Source: Chitinophagaceae bacterium
GTDB taxonomy: Bacteria > Bacteroidota > Bacteroidia > Chitinophagales > Chitinophagaceae
DNA length: 55,505 nt
NCBI GenBank assembly: GCA_025449645.1
Contig: JANWIY010000147.1
Span: 1 to 55,505, forward strand
Direction of reading: 5' to 3'
This document shows positions 47,851-55,409 of the stretch, in pieces. The position numbers and the translations under genes are program-made. The notes below the pieces were generated by a model. The model made no database searches and had not been told where the DNA came from. It saw only the letters and a program-made list of their open reading frames with translations. Within the stretch, counting starts at the first letter, position 1. Every line of letters starts with the position of its first letter.

Positions 47851-48309
47851 TTATGTCCAATAACTGATCTGATCAGTATCGTGAACAAAAGATTTTATTT
47901 TTTTTTCAATCTCGTCACGTACCTGCCTGGTTTGTTCCAGTATCTCTTTTTGGGTGCCTTTGAAGGCGGAAGGGTCTTTGAATGACCAGGCAATTCGTTT
48001 GACCGGTCCGGGAAAAATGGGGCATCGTTCTGCACTCGCTTCATCGCAAACGGTAATGACTGCATTATATAACTTGCCCGTTCGGAATAGATCAAATACA
48101 GTTTGCGTTCCCTTTTTGCTGAGGTCAATTCCAACCTCTTTCATAACGGTGACGACATTGGAATTGATACTCCCGGTTTCCAATCCGGCACTTTCCACGA
48201 TGAAGTGGTCGCCTCCGTATTTCTTCAGGAAGGCTTCCGCCATCTGGCTGCGTGCCGAATTATGAATACATACAAATAAAATTTTGTGCTGGATATCTGG
48301 CATATACAT
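47851..48309 (-). CDS. arsC: Arsenate reductase (thioredoxin-coupled, LMW-phosphatase type)
   Basis: The 152-residue protein has the low-molecular-weight phosphatase P-loop VCIHNSARSQ with Cys14, plus the redox pair Cys88 (VCDEAS) and Cys96 (RCPIFPG) of the thioredoxin-linked ArsC type. It reduces arsenate to arsenite in the cytosol. It begins about 50 bases after arsR and 22 bases before arsM, so the three genes form an operon. The start could also be the Met two codons later (48303). Confidence 0.94.
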   Translation of the reverse strand: MYMPDIQHKILFVCIHNSARSQMAEAFLKKYGGDHFIVESAGLETGSINSNVVTVMKEVGIDLSKKGTQTVFDLFRTGKLYNAVITVCDEASAERCPIFPGPVKRIAWSFKDPSAFKGTQKEILEQTRQVRDEIEKKIKSFVHDTDQISYWT

Positions 48310-48359
48310 GGTTCAATCGGTTTAATGCAATAATGCGATGATAGTAGTTAAAAAAATAG

Positions 48360-48689
48360 CTAACAACATGTGTCCTCCCGGATATAGCTCACAAAGAATG
48401 ATTCAAATGAATTTTTGAATTGTTTCCAAACCTTTGGTTCAATACAATAGCAGACACTGGTTCCTTCAATAGTTCCCTGAATAAGTCCGACATTTTTTAA
48501 CTCTTTGAGATGTTGGGAGATTGTGGGTTGTGCAAGGCCCAATTCTTCTACCAGGTCACTGCAAATGCACGTATTTATCCTGATCAAATGCTGGATAATC
48601 GCAATACGGGCGGGATGAGCGAGGGCCTTCATCATGGTCGCCAGACGATTTTGTTTCTCGGTAAATATTTCTGACCTGGTTAATCCCAT
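48360..48689 (-). CDS. arsR: ArsR/SmtB-family transcriptional repressor
   Basis: The 109-residue winged-helix protein has the metal-binding NTCICSDL segment (Cys41 and Cys43), followed by the recognition helix QPTISQHLKELKNVGLI. A second Cys pair ends the protein. ArsR represses the ars operon until arsenite binds. The start at 48689 gives a typical ArsR N-terminus; an ATG 15 codons upstream is less likely. A dyad matching an ArsR operator lies directly upstream. Confidence 0.93.
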   Translation of the reverse strand: MGLTRSEIFTEKQNRLATMMKALAHPARIAIIQHLIRINTCICSDLVEELGLAQPTISQHLKELKNVGLIQGTIEGTSVCYCIEPKVWKQFKNSFESFFVSYIREDTCC

Positions 48690-48700
48690 GGAATTTGTAT

Positions 48701-48716
48701 AACGCAATATTACGAT
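48701..48716 (-). promoter_or_regulatory. Probable ArsR operator
   Basis: CGCAATATTACG (with one mismatch as a palindrome) lies 14-25 bases upstream of the arsR start and is typical of ArsR/SmtB boxes with an AATATT core. A similar, weaker GCAATAATGC lies upstream of arsC (near 48330). Binding is inferred from form and position. Confidence 0.55.
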
Positions 48717-49057
48717 GAATAATGAATATGCCAAATTTTATTTTTGCAAGCCGTTAAATCGGACATTTATTTAGTCGCGAATTCGTAAACAAAACCGGGA
48801 AGCATTACTCCTTATTGTAATCGAAAGACAATCAAGTAGTGTGAAGATGAAATACATGATATGATTTGATCAAAAAAAATGAAAAGTGCAGGAGAAAAAC
48901 CTATGGATAGCAGACATATGTTTTTACCTTTATAGTCAAAAATCCTGAAAAATGATCAGCATTATCAAGACCGATCCTATGGGGTATTTAAACAACCAAT
49001 AAAAATTGACCTTTAAAATTTGCTATTTTAACGAAAATAAAAACTAAAAGCAATTAA
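48717..49057. other. Intergenic space of 341 bases, promoter of arsR and upstream region of a broken gene
   Basis: No credible ORF is seen; the longest frames are short (for example 16-18 codons). The sequence is AT-rich, particularly 48830-49050. It should contain the minus-strand arsR promoter at its left and the former promoter of the amber-interrupted gene at its right. Confidence 0.5.
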
Positions 49058-49618
49058 ATGAGAAATCTAATCTTTGGGATCAACATTACCTTAGACGGCT
49101 GCTGCGATCATACCAAGGTAAATGGTTATGAAGAAATACATGAATATTTTGCGGATCTCCTGCGGGAAGCTGACGTACTCGTCTATGGTCGTAAAACCTA
49201 GCAATTGATGGTTCCTTTTTGGCCCGATGTCGCAAAAAACCAGTCTGGAGAAACAAAAGCAATGAACGAATTTGCTCAGGCATTCGACTCTATCGACAAA
49301 ATTATTGTTTTCTCACAATCCTTAGACAGGGCCGAAGGAAAAAATGCGAGAATTGTTCGTACGAACCTTCAAGACGAAATACTTAAATTGAAACAGGAAC
49401 AAGGCAAAAATATTTTAGTCGGTGGTGTGGATATTCCTTCACAACTTATAGCGCTTGGTCTGGTTGATGAGTATCGTTTTGTGGTTCAGCCCATCATTGC
49501 AGGAGAAGGGAGAAGGTTGTTAGAAGGTATTAGCCTGCAGCAGAGATTACAATTAAAACTCGTTGAATCAAAGGTTTTGAAATCCGGATGTGTTGCCCTT
49601 CGTTACCTGAAACAGTGA
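49058..49618 (+). pseudogene. Dihydrofolate-reductase (RibD C-terminal)-like gene with one in-frame amber codon
   Basis: The frame reads MRNLIFGINITLDGCCDH at its start and VLVYGRKT just before a TAG at 49199-49201, then continues in the same frame as QLMVPFWPDVAKNQSGE and ends with LVGGVDIPSQLIALGLVDEYRF and a normal C-terminus. At the TAG a Tyr is expected (GRKTYQLM), so one base change (TAT/TAC to TAG) explains it. The full length is 186 codons plus the stop, the usual family length, and no frameshift is present. A sequencing error cannot be excluded. The product would be a small reductase of unknown substrate. Confidence 0.85.
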
Positions 49619-49674
49619 GGAAAAATCTGTGCCCGCAGCGTTTATGTCGGATTCGGCTTGTATGTGTTCCTTAG

Positions 49675-49749
49675 GTTGCGCCCATGTTACTGATACCATT
49701 TGTTGAGAACGCATTTAATCATGGTATCAGCATGAAAGAGAAGTCTTGA
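49675..49749 (+). pseudogene. Relic of a LytS-type histidine kinase (N-box only)
   Basis: About 24 codons read APMLLIPFVENAFNHGISM before a TGA. This closely matches the N-box of the complete kinase in this window (MLLIPFIENAFKHG). No other kinase domain flanks it, and the sequence directly upstream has a TAG in frame. A trace resembling the LytTR-linker segment QDFFK lies nearby at about 49785, but is too short to name. It is a small decayed fragment. Confidence 0.5.
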
Positions 49750-49859
49750 ATAAAAATCGAACTTGGGAGAGGGTATTGCCCCAGGACTTTTTTAAAGAGA
49801 GTAGGGTCATACCGATACCTGATAATTCTGAATTTGTCACTTGCTGGTTGAACTTAGCC

Positions 49860-51320
49860 CTAGTCAGTACACGAAAATTGCTGCTTTAACCTCTTCAGGT
49901 TAGTCCACAGGACATTATCGTAGGGTTTTGGGGAGATCTCGAAAAACACCGGGATATGCGACAGGTCAGCGCAAGCTTTTATATGCACCAGGACATTTTG
50001 CCGCAACGGTTTCATCGCCATATAGTCCAGGATGTCGATCGTGCCTGCATAGGTATCGAGATCGTCCGGCTCCGGCTTTATCTTTCTCATCTGAACCTTC
50101 GTCGGGACTATTTTGTCCCGTGCGTTCTGAGCGATGCTGGTCGAGATCAATCCGTCGAAATAGCGCCGAAACATTTCCTGCAGAACGGACTCGTTCATGG
50201 TCTGACCGCTGTCCAGCCAAAGCAGGAAGGATACGGAAAAATACTCGTCGCTGCCGGCTACGCCCCAGCCCGATGGGAACCTCATCTCCTCGATACCCCT
50301 GAGTTGGACGTCCGGAGCGAACAGCGGGGGAAATGTCGTGCGCTCAATACGCCAACCCTCCGGCAGGCCAAAATGGTAGGGCGCCTGGAATGCCAGGGGA
50401 TTGGACGGGGTGAATACATGGAGCGTTTTTAGTATCCATTGGATACAGTCCACTTCATCGACAATATTATATGCGCTGGGGCGTCTCATGCCATTGCTGC
50501 GCATGCCTGGTTGTTTGGAAGAGACGAATTCCGCCCACTTGTTCCCTTCCAGCATAAGCCGTTCAACCATCTCCGCCGCGTCGGGAAGATAGGTGTCATA
50601 GTAACCGTTTCGTCTCTCCCTGAGCTGCCATTCTATGTCCGTGTCGAAATACAACCGCACGGCTGCATGCCGAAGCGCCTGCTCATTTCCGGGCCCCGGG
50701 TCGGCGCTGTTAAATGGAGACAATGTTTCGTATCCTCCGGCCGGCTCTTTCCCCAGCAAACCCAGGATCGCCTTCGCGTCACCCACCGCCGGCGGGGAAT
50801 AATTCTTTTTGATCTGTCGCTCGGACAAATGCACCAGTGCGCCCAGGTCGACGGGTCCGGCAATATCAAAAATCGCTTTTGGCCGGATGGCCCACTGGTC
50901 CGGATTTTTCCAGGCCTCCTCGGCATACCGCAAAACAGCCATACTCGCAAAATCATATCCTCCCACCGCAAACTTTGTGGTATCCGGTTTGAATTGCGCG
51001 ACCACGTGCCGAAACACCTGGTTCATCTGCTCCATCGCGTCCAGGTTTGGTAAGACCTTCCTTCCGATAGACGCATAGATGGTTAGCATATCATTTGCGG
51101 CCGCCACATTATGGAGTTTTGTCTCGGGGAGGATGCTCTCCGGTCCCCTGAACGCGCAAAATACGACCAGTATGGCCCTGATGTCTCCCGAGTTCGGTGG
51201 GATCGCCAGATAATAGCCGCTGCTGCTGTCGGCGGGGTTGAATGTGAACTTCTGGACTTGCTGACCCGTGGCCATCAGAAAAGGGACAATAGTTGTCGCC
51301 AGGAAGAGGAAACGTTTCAT
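49860..51320 (-). CDS. Secreted protein with an alpha/beta-hydrolase-like N-terminal domain
   Basis: The 486-residue product has a signal peptide (MKRFLFLATTIVPFLMATGQ). The region to about 300 resembles an alpha/beta hydrolase, with the sequence VGGYDFASMAVLRYAE (about 117-132) at the position of the nucleophile elbow, but the usual GxSxG is G-Y-D-F-A, with Asp or none in place of Ser. The C-terminal 190 residues have no recognised domain. It is richer in G+C and in Arg/Asp codons than its neighbours, which suggests transfer. Function is unknown; activity would need confirmation. Confidence 0.65.
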   Translation of the reverse strand: MKRFLFLATTIVPFLMATGQQVQKFTFNPADSSSGYYLAIPPNSGDIRAILVVFCAFRGPESILPETKLHNVAAANDMLTIYASIGRKVLPNLDAMEQMNQVFRHVVAQFKPDTTKFAVGGYDFASMAVLRYAEEAWKNPDQWAIRPKAIFDIAGPVDLGALVHLSERQIKKNYSPPAVGDAKAILGLLGKEPAGGYETLSPFNSADPGPGNEQALRHAAVRLYFDTDIEWQLRERRNGYYDTYLPDAAEMVERLMLEGNKWAEFVSSKQPGMRSNGMRRPSAYNIVDEVDCIQWILKTLHVFTPSNPLAFQAPYHFGLPEGWRIERTTFPPLFAPDVQLRGIEEMRFPSGWGVAGSDEYFSVSFLLWLDSGQTMNESVLQEMFRRYFDGLISTSIAQNARDKIVPTKVQMRKIKPEPDDLDTYAGTIDILDYMAMKPLRQNVLVHIKACADLSHIPVFFEISPKPYDNVLWTNLKRLKQQFSCTD

Positions 51321-51681
51321 ATCGCCTTGATTTATGAGGATTCCATTTTTTCATCTCCTTTCACTAAAAATCAAACCAGATTTTAAGCGAATTGAGAATT
51401 AAGCCATTATGTTTTCTTTCCGGTTGAAAGTGTGCGATTTTGATGCATCACCGTCCACTTTAATTCTTCGCTTAGGGGCGGTTAGAAGGCTGCGTTGATT
51501 AGCCAATCGCGGCCGGTGCGGGGCAGGGAAGCTCGGGAGGCGGGCCTGGAATTCGACATGGCTGCTGAATACCCCGAAGTGCCTCGCACGGGAGAAGATT
51601 TGGAGCTTCCCGCGCCTCCATCGGACCTGGCGGAGATACTATTTATATTTGCATCGATAGCTCTTTTACCAGGACGCATTT
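51321..51681. other. Intergenic space of 361 bases, no sure gene
   Basis: The first part is AT-rich and probably holds the promoter of the secreted hydrolase-like gene. The second (about 51475-51640) is G+C-rich; short frames on both strands have Ala/Pro/Arg/Ser-rich translations without a recognised family. No repeat or hairpin of note was found. Confidence 0.5.
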
Positions 51682-51795
51682 GTGAAAAAGAAAAGGAGGT
51701 ATAGAATAGAAAAATTGCCACTGGAAAAGGCTGCGGAAATGATTAGGCAGGGGAGGAATGAATATATCAGCGGCCCAGGCTGCAATTGTCCTTAA
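51682..51795 (+). CDS. Possible 37-residue peptide ending in a Cys-Asn-Cys motif
   Basis: A GTG-to-TAA frame gives a Lys/Arg-rich, helical N-terminal half, the segment KLPLEKAAEM, and a short C-terminus ISGPGCNCP with two cysteines. The leader-like part and Cys-bearing end recall precursors of ribosomally made, modified peptides, in which Bacteroidota leaders often contain KLxLxK. No modification or export gene is close, so this is speculative. An in-frame TAG lies upstream. It could be a chance frame in a decayed region. Confidence 0.3.
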   Translation: MKKKRRYRIEKLPLEKAAEMIRQGRNEYISGPGCNCP

Positions 51796-51880
51796 ATTTC
51801 TTCGGAAGTTGGCGGATGTTGTAGTTTCTGCTTACTTGGACCGTCACCGGTAGCCGTGAAAGAGTGAACATTTTCCGACC

Positions 51881-51921
51881 AAAAACGGCTTGGGAATACC
51901 CATCATTTTCAGGCCGTTTTT
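51881..51921. terminator. Hairpin with GC-rich closing stem in the scar region
   Basis: AAAAACGGC (51881-51889) pairs with GCCGTTTTT (51913-51921), and an inner TGGG/CCCA stem adds a second hairpin; a T-rich stretch follows. This is a plausible intrinsic terminator of an upstream plus-strand transcript, such as the small peptide ORF, or of a minus-strand one. Confidence 0.5.
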
Positions 51922-51960
51922 CTTCAGCTTTTAGTAAATTAATATAACCCTTCGAAATGA

Positions 51961-52260
51961 AAATATCAGGACCAGAACGTACCTGGACTACTGGATTCAG
52001 GAATAGAGAATTTGTTGAAGTTGGACTACATCTACCGGGATGGAGGCATAGAAAAGAAGCGAGAAGTAATTGGTTCGATGTCCCCGGAAAAATTGACTTT
52101 TGACGGGGAGCGACTTAGAGCCGCGCGGATCAATGAAGCGACCCGAATAATATATATGCTTGACAAGGCTTTTAGCGAAAATGGAAAAGGACAAAGCGGA
52201 GTATTTTCCACTTTGTCCTCTCAAGTCGGGATGACAGGACGCAAACAGCCTGATATATAG
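51961..52260 (+). pseudogene. C-terminal relic of a Bacteroidota serine recombinase
   Basis: The open frame of 99 codons carries DSGIENLLKLDYIYRDGGIE, then KKREVIGSMSPEKLTFDG and LRAARINEATRIIYMLDKAFSE. This order is characteristic of the C-terminus of the large serine recombinases of Bacteroidota elements. The catalytic N-terminus is missing; a TGA lies directly upstream at 51958-51960, so this is a remnant. The frame ends in QVGMTGRKQPDI, where the TGA-free tail runs into tRNA-derived sequence. The recombinase would have excised or integrated the element now lost. Confidence 0.75.
52225..52239. other. Probable attachment-site remnant: 3' end of a tRNA gene (tRNA-Pro-like)
   Basis: GTCGGGATGACAGGA is the reverse complement of TCCTGTCATCCCGAC, the acceptor-stem/T-arm end of Bacteroidota proline tRNAs. 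It lies within the last codons of the recombinase relic, as commonly seen when integrated elements end at a tRNA 3' end. Only about 15 bases are present, and no complete tRNA follows, so it is a fragment or scar. Identity of the tRNA is inference. Confidence 0.45.
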
Positions 52261-52516
52261 TTAATTATCAATCAGTTTTAAAAGAAAAAATATTAACTCA
52301 CCACTTAGCTCACCGGTAAATAAGAAAGTGAAAGAACTTGAAGTAAAGTTAAAAAAATCGTCAGAGTAAGCCAAAAAAATTCTTATATGAAATGTATAGC
52401 CACTATTTGAACTGACAAATAGGAAATTGTAGTTTTCATTTATACTTAAAATTATTGAATTCATGCAGCAAACAAAAAATTATCTCCCCGGTTTATATTT
52501 TAGGTCGAGAATTAAT

Positions 52517-53248
52517 CTATTCCGACCGTAAACTCTTTACGGGGTTGGCCAAAGCCGTTCTGATGGACTGGTAGCTGATTGTAAGGAAAGTAATGAGCAA
52601 AGTCACCACACCTGCTATAATGAAAATATCGGGTCCGATTTTAATTTTGTAGGCGAACCCATTCAGCCAGCTATTCATCATCCACCAGGCCAGTGGGAAG
52701 GCCGTAATAACTGCAATCAGGATCCATTTTAAGAAATCAGCTGACAGTAGGAATACAATATTACCGACCGTAGCGCCCACCACTTTGCGAATACCAATTT
52801 CTTTTTGTCTCCGTTGCGCAGTAAAAGCGGCCAGGCCGAATAGCCCCAGGCAGGATATAAGAATGGCCAGTCCGGTAAAATAGCGCGACAAAACAGCGAC
52901 ACGTTTTTCAGCTGTGTATTGGGCCTGGTAATCCTGATCCAGGAATTTATAATCGAAAACAAAACCGGGACTGTATTTCTGATGGAGCTTTTGGAGTTGA
53001 TCTATAACTCGGCTTTCACTTCCAGCCTGTATTTTGACCATCAGGCAATACGTTAATAGCGGCTCCAGGCGAATGGCGAATGGTTTCACGCGCTCATGCA
53101 GGGATTCAAAATGGAAGTCTTTCACCACACCGGCGATTTTTCGATCTACACCCCACATTTTCACGGTTTTACCAATCGGATTTCTAAGTCCCATCATCTC
53201 AATGGCCGTCTGATTGAAAATGATCTCTGTACTATCCGAACTAATGCT
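52517..53248 (-). pseudogene. C-terminal part of an FtsX-family ABC permease, 5' end lost
   Basis: About 243 codons match the last third of the intact 13.1-kb permease, including VVKDFHFESLHE, the SCLGLFGLAAFTAQ segment, KEIGIRKVVGA and the terminus NPVKSLRSE. The homologous part starts abruptly near 53245 (ISSDSTEIIFNQTA) and the remaining 540 or so codons expected upstream are absent; instead the conjugation operon begins on the other strand. A frame continues to 53287 but its first residues (MPQSLFLCRPF) are foreign. The gene was therefore cut by insertion or deletion at the edge of the mobile segment. Confidence 0.85.
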
Positions 53249-53328
53249 CCCAGAAAATGGGCGGCATAGAAAAAGGGATTGCGGCAATGGTCAGCGATTT
53301 AACCGAAAACCCCAAAACAAATCAATGA
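53245..53328 (+). pseudogene. Terminal fragment of a transfer gene upstream of the TraI-like gene
   Basis: A frame starting just after a TAA at 53242-53244 encodes CSQKMGGIEKGIAAMVSDLT followed by ENPKTNQ, and its TGA (53326-53328) overlaps the next ATG (ATGA). Such an overlap is typical of an operon of transfer genes, so this is taken as the last ~25 codons of an upstream conjugation gene whose remainder was deleted or was on the lost side of the junction. The gene's identity is unknown. Confidence 0.5.
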
Positions 53329-53990
53329 AAAAGCTGATGATCATCGCATATTTTTTGATTGGGTCAGTAAAGGTGTCGAGCGCGCAATTCGTGATAGCGG
53401 ACATCATCAAACTGGTCGTAACCAAAGTGATCAATGCTATAGATCTTGCCGTACAGCAGGTTCAGAATAAAACCATTGTGCTGCAGAACGCGCAAAAGGA
53501 ACTCGAGAATACCATGTCCCAGCTGCAGCTGAATGATATTACGGATTGGGTCGAAAAACAAAGAAAGCTATACGCCGATTATTATCAGGAGTTATGGGAA
53601 GTGAAGCAGGTAATTTCGGATTATGATAAGGTGAAGTTAATTGTACGGCTGCAATCCCGGATTGTTTCGGAATATAACCAGGCCTCCTCACTTTTTAAGC
53701 AGGACAAACATTTTACGGCGGCGGAACTCGATCATATGGCGCAGGTCTATACCGGGATCTTGAACGGGAGTCTGCAAAATCTGAACCAGGCGCTGCTGGT
53801 AGTGAATTCACTCGTTACGCAAATGGACGATGCCGCGAGATTAAAGATTATTGATCAGGCTTCCGCTGGCATGCAAAAGAATTACGATGACCTGCAGAAA
53901 TTCAATCAGCAGAATGTTCAGCTGAGCATGCAAAGAGCTGAAGGGGAAGCAGATGTTGAGACAGTAAAGAGATTGTACGGTTTGGAGTAG
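53325..53990 (+). CDS. TraI-like conjugation protein (VirB5-like, secreted helical)
   Basis: The 221-residue protein has a signal peptide (MKKLMIIAYFLIGSVKVSSA) and is otherwise almost all helical, with predicted coiled coils (about 45-75, 100-130 and 150-200). It contains VQNKTIVLQNAQKELENTMS and NDITDWVEKQRKLYADYYQ and ends DVETVKRLYGLE. These match the TraI-like proteins of Bacteroidota conjugative elements, which occupy the place of VirB5/TrbJ, the minor pilus or tip protein of type IV secretion. The start is in the ATGA overlap with an upstream fragment. Two relatives follow in tandem. Confidence 0.8.
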   Translation: MKKLMIIAYFLIGSVKVSSAQFVIADIIKLVVTKVINAIDLAVQQVQNKTIVLQNAQKELENTMSQLQLNDITDWVEKQRKLYADYYQELWEVKQVISDYDKVKLIVRLQSRIVSEYNQASSLFKQDKHFTAAELDHMAQVYTGILNGSLQNLNQALLVVNSLVTQMDDAARLKIIDQASAGMQKNYDDLQKFNQQNVQLSMQRAEGEADVETVKRLYGLE

Positions 53991-54023
53991 GGAATGATCT
54001 AAGGTGCCTCCTGCCTGCCTACA

Positions 54024-54071
54024 CTCCTCCCCCTCCCGGAATTCCGAAAGGGATGAAGGAGGGCATAGGAG
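54024..54071. terminator. Weak GC-rich imperfect hairpin between transfer genes
   Basis: CTCCT/AGGAG and CCCTCC/GGAGGG arms surround a GGAATTCC dyad between the first and second transfer genes. No U-tract follows, so it may only attenuate transcription or be without function. Confidence 0.35.
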
Positions 54072-54102
54072 AATTTAAATGGGTTACTAAATGTAGACTT
54101 TT

Positions 54103-54726
54103 ATGAAGCGATGGCATCTTTTGTTATGCACAAGTTGTGCCCTTTTTGGATCAGCACAGGCGCAAATATTGGGTGGTATTTTTTCCCAGAAGTCATCGGA
54201 TCTGAAATCTGTCGCCAGGCAAATAGCGCTATTGCAGTTATATATCGGCTGGGTTGAGAAGGGATATAAGATCGCCCAAGTTGGATTGACCACCATTGGA
54301 GAAATCAAAAAAGGGGAGTTCAATCTGCACAGTGTTTTTTTTAATTCTTTATCCACAGTCAATCCGGAGATCAAAAGGTATTCTAAAGTAGGAATTATCA
54401 TTTCTGATGAGATCTTTATTGTGCAAAATTTTAAAAAGATCTTAGGTGCAAAAAACCTTACTCCCTCTGAAATGAGCTGGCTGCAAACGGTTTATTCAAA
54501 TATGCTAAATGTATGTACTAATTCTCTGAATGAGTTGATGGATGTCATATCGGACAAGGGCTACCGGATGCAGGATGCTGAAAGGATTAAAAGGATTGAT
54601 AAGCTTTATGATGATATGCAAGGCAAAGTTGTTCTCACAAAGCAGTTTACGGGCGAGGTTTCGGTTTTGTCCGGTCAAAGATTGGCGGAAGAAAATGATA
54701 TTGAGTCCTTACAAATTTTGGAATAA
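54103..54726 (+). CDS. TerB-like/VirB5-like secreted helical protein, paralogue 2
   Basis: This 207-residue protein begins with a signal peptide (MKRWHLLLCTSCALFGSAQAQ), then helical segments with LLQLYIGWVEKGYKIAQVGL (about 38-57) and KKGEFNLHSVFFNSL (about 67-81). It shares this layout with the next gene (EKGYQILETGYSTIN, EGNFNLHKAFLDGL), so the two are paralogues. It ends in NDIESLQILE, a variant of the (E)xxE-LYGLE end of its neighbours. It probably acts in the conjugation apparatus, at the outside of the cell. The label TerB is family annotation by memory and not functional evidence. Confidence 0.7.
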   Translation: MKRWHLLLCTSCALFGSAQAQILGGIFSQKSSDLKSVARQIALLQLYIGWVEKGYKIAQVGLTTIGEIKKGEFNLHSVFFNSLSTVNPEIKRYSKVGIIISDEIFIVQNFKKILGAKNLTPSEMSWLQTVYSNMLNVCTNSLNELMDVISDKGYRMQDAERIKRIDKLYDDMQGKVVLTKQFTGEVSVLSGQRLAEENDIESLQILE

Positions 54727-54728
54727 GA

Positions 54729-55358
54729 ATGAAAAAGATGCTCATTTCGGTTTGGATTGTTTTTGGACTGGGTTCTTTGAACTGCCAGGCGCAAAGTTAT
54801 GAACTCCAACGCCTCGTCCTGGACATTGAAAAGCTGGCGCAATTAAAAAGTATTTTAACCGATCTGGAAAAAGGCTATCAGATACTGGAAACCGGGTATT
54901 CAACCATCAACGATATTTCGGAAGGCAATTTCAATTTGCATAAAGCTTTTCTGGATGGATTGCTTGCGGTCAGCCCTTCGGTTCAAAAGTATTATAAGAT
55001 CGCTCAAATTATCGATTGCCAGTCGAGGATTGTTTCAGAATACAAAGCTGCCCTGAAGAGGTTCAGACAGGACAGCCATTTTAATCCGGATGAAATTGTT
55101 TATATCGGGAATGTATATGATAACCTGGTCGATAAATCAGCTAAGAACCTGGAAACCCTGTTAAATGTGCTCGCCGCCGGCAAACTCAGGATGAATGATG
55201 CCCAAAGGTTGCAGGCCATTGACGGAATTTATGGAGATACGAAGAATCAATTTTTATTTCTCAGGCAATTTAATAACAGTACACAAATATTGGCCATCAA
55301 TCGCTCTTTGGAAGCAGGCGATACCGAGACTCTGAAAAAGCTTTATGGTTTAGAATAG
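54729..55358 (+). CDS. TerB-like/VirB5-like secreted helical protein, paralogue 3
   Basis: The 209-residue product has a signal peptide (MKKMLISVWIVFGLGSLNCQA), the helical segments EKLAQLKSILTDLEKGYQIL and EGNFNLHKAFLDGLL, and ends TETLKKLYGLE, like the first of the three genes. It starts 2 bases after the preceding stop, so the genes are co-transcribed. It lies just before a TraJ-like gene, the position of VirB5 relative to VirB6 in type IV systems. Its exact role in the pilus or in surface contact is inferred. Confidence 0.75.
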   Translation: MKKMLISVWIVFGLGSLNCQAQSYELQRLVLDIEKLAQLKSILTDLEKGYQILETGYSTINDISEGNFNLHKAFLDGLLAVSPSVQKYYKIAQIIDCQSRIVSEYKAALKRFRQDSHFNPDEIVYIGNVYDNLVDKSAKNLETLLNVLAAGKLRMNDAQRLQAIDGIYGDTKNQFLFLRQFNNSTQILAINRSLEAGDTETLKKLYGLE

Positions 55359-55409
55359 TATTTGAATTAGCGCACGGTTTTGATTTCAGTGAAGAGTGAA
55401 AAAGTGAAT

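Noticed and set aside
49199..49201. TAG in the reductase read as selenocysteine- or pyrrolysine-like recoding
   Set aside because: No insertion-element structure is apparent, and other genes here end in TAG; decay, error or suppression is simpler.
51482..51721. 79-codon minus-strand frame in the G+C-rich spacer
   Set aside because: Ser/Ala/Arg/Gly-rich translation with no family; probably chance in high-G+C DNA.
52225..52239. A complete tRNA gene at the recombinase end
   Set aside because: Only the 3' 15 bases are present; the T-loop, anticodon and D-arm are absent.
52261..52516. Possible small gene in the AT-rich spacer
   Set aside because: The 67-codon frame is Phe/Ser-rich and interrupted in relatives of its type; no motif was seen.
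53245..53328. Naming the fragment as TraG or another specific transfer protein
   Set aside because: Twenty-five residues do not give a family assignment; only its operon context is supported.
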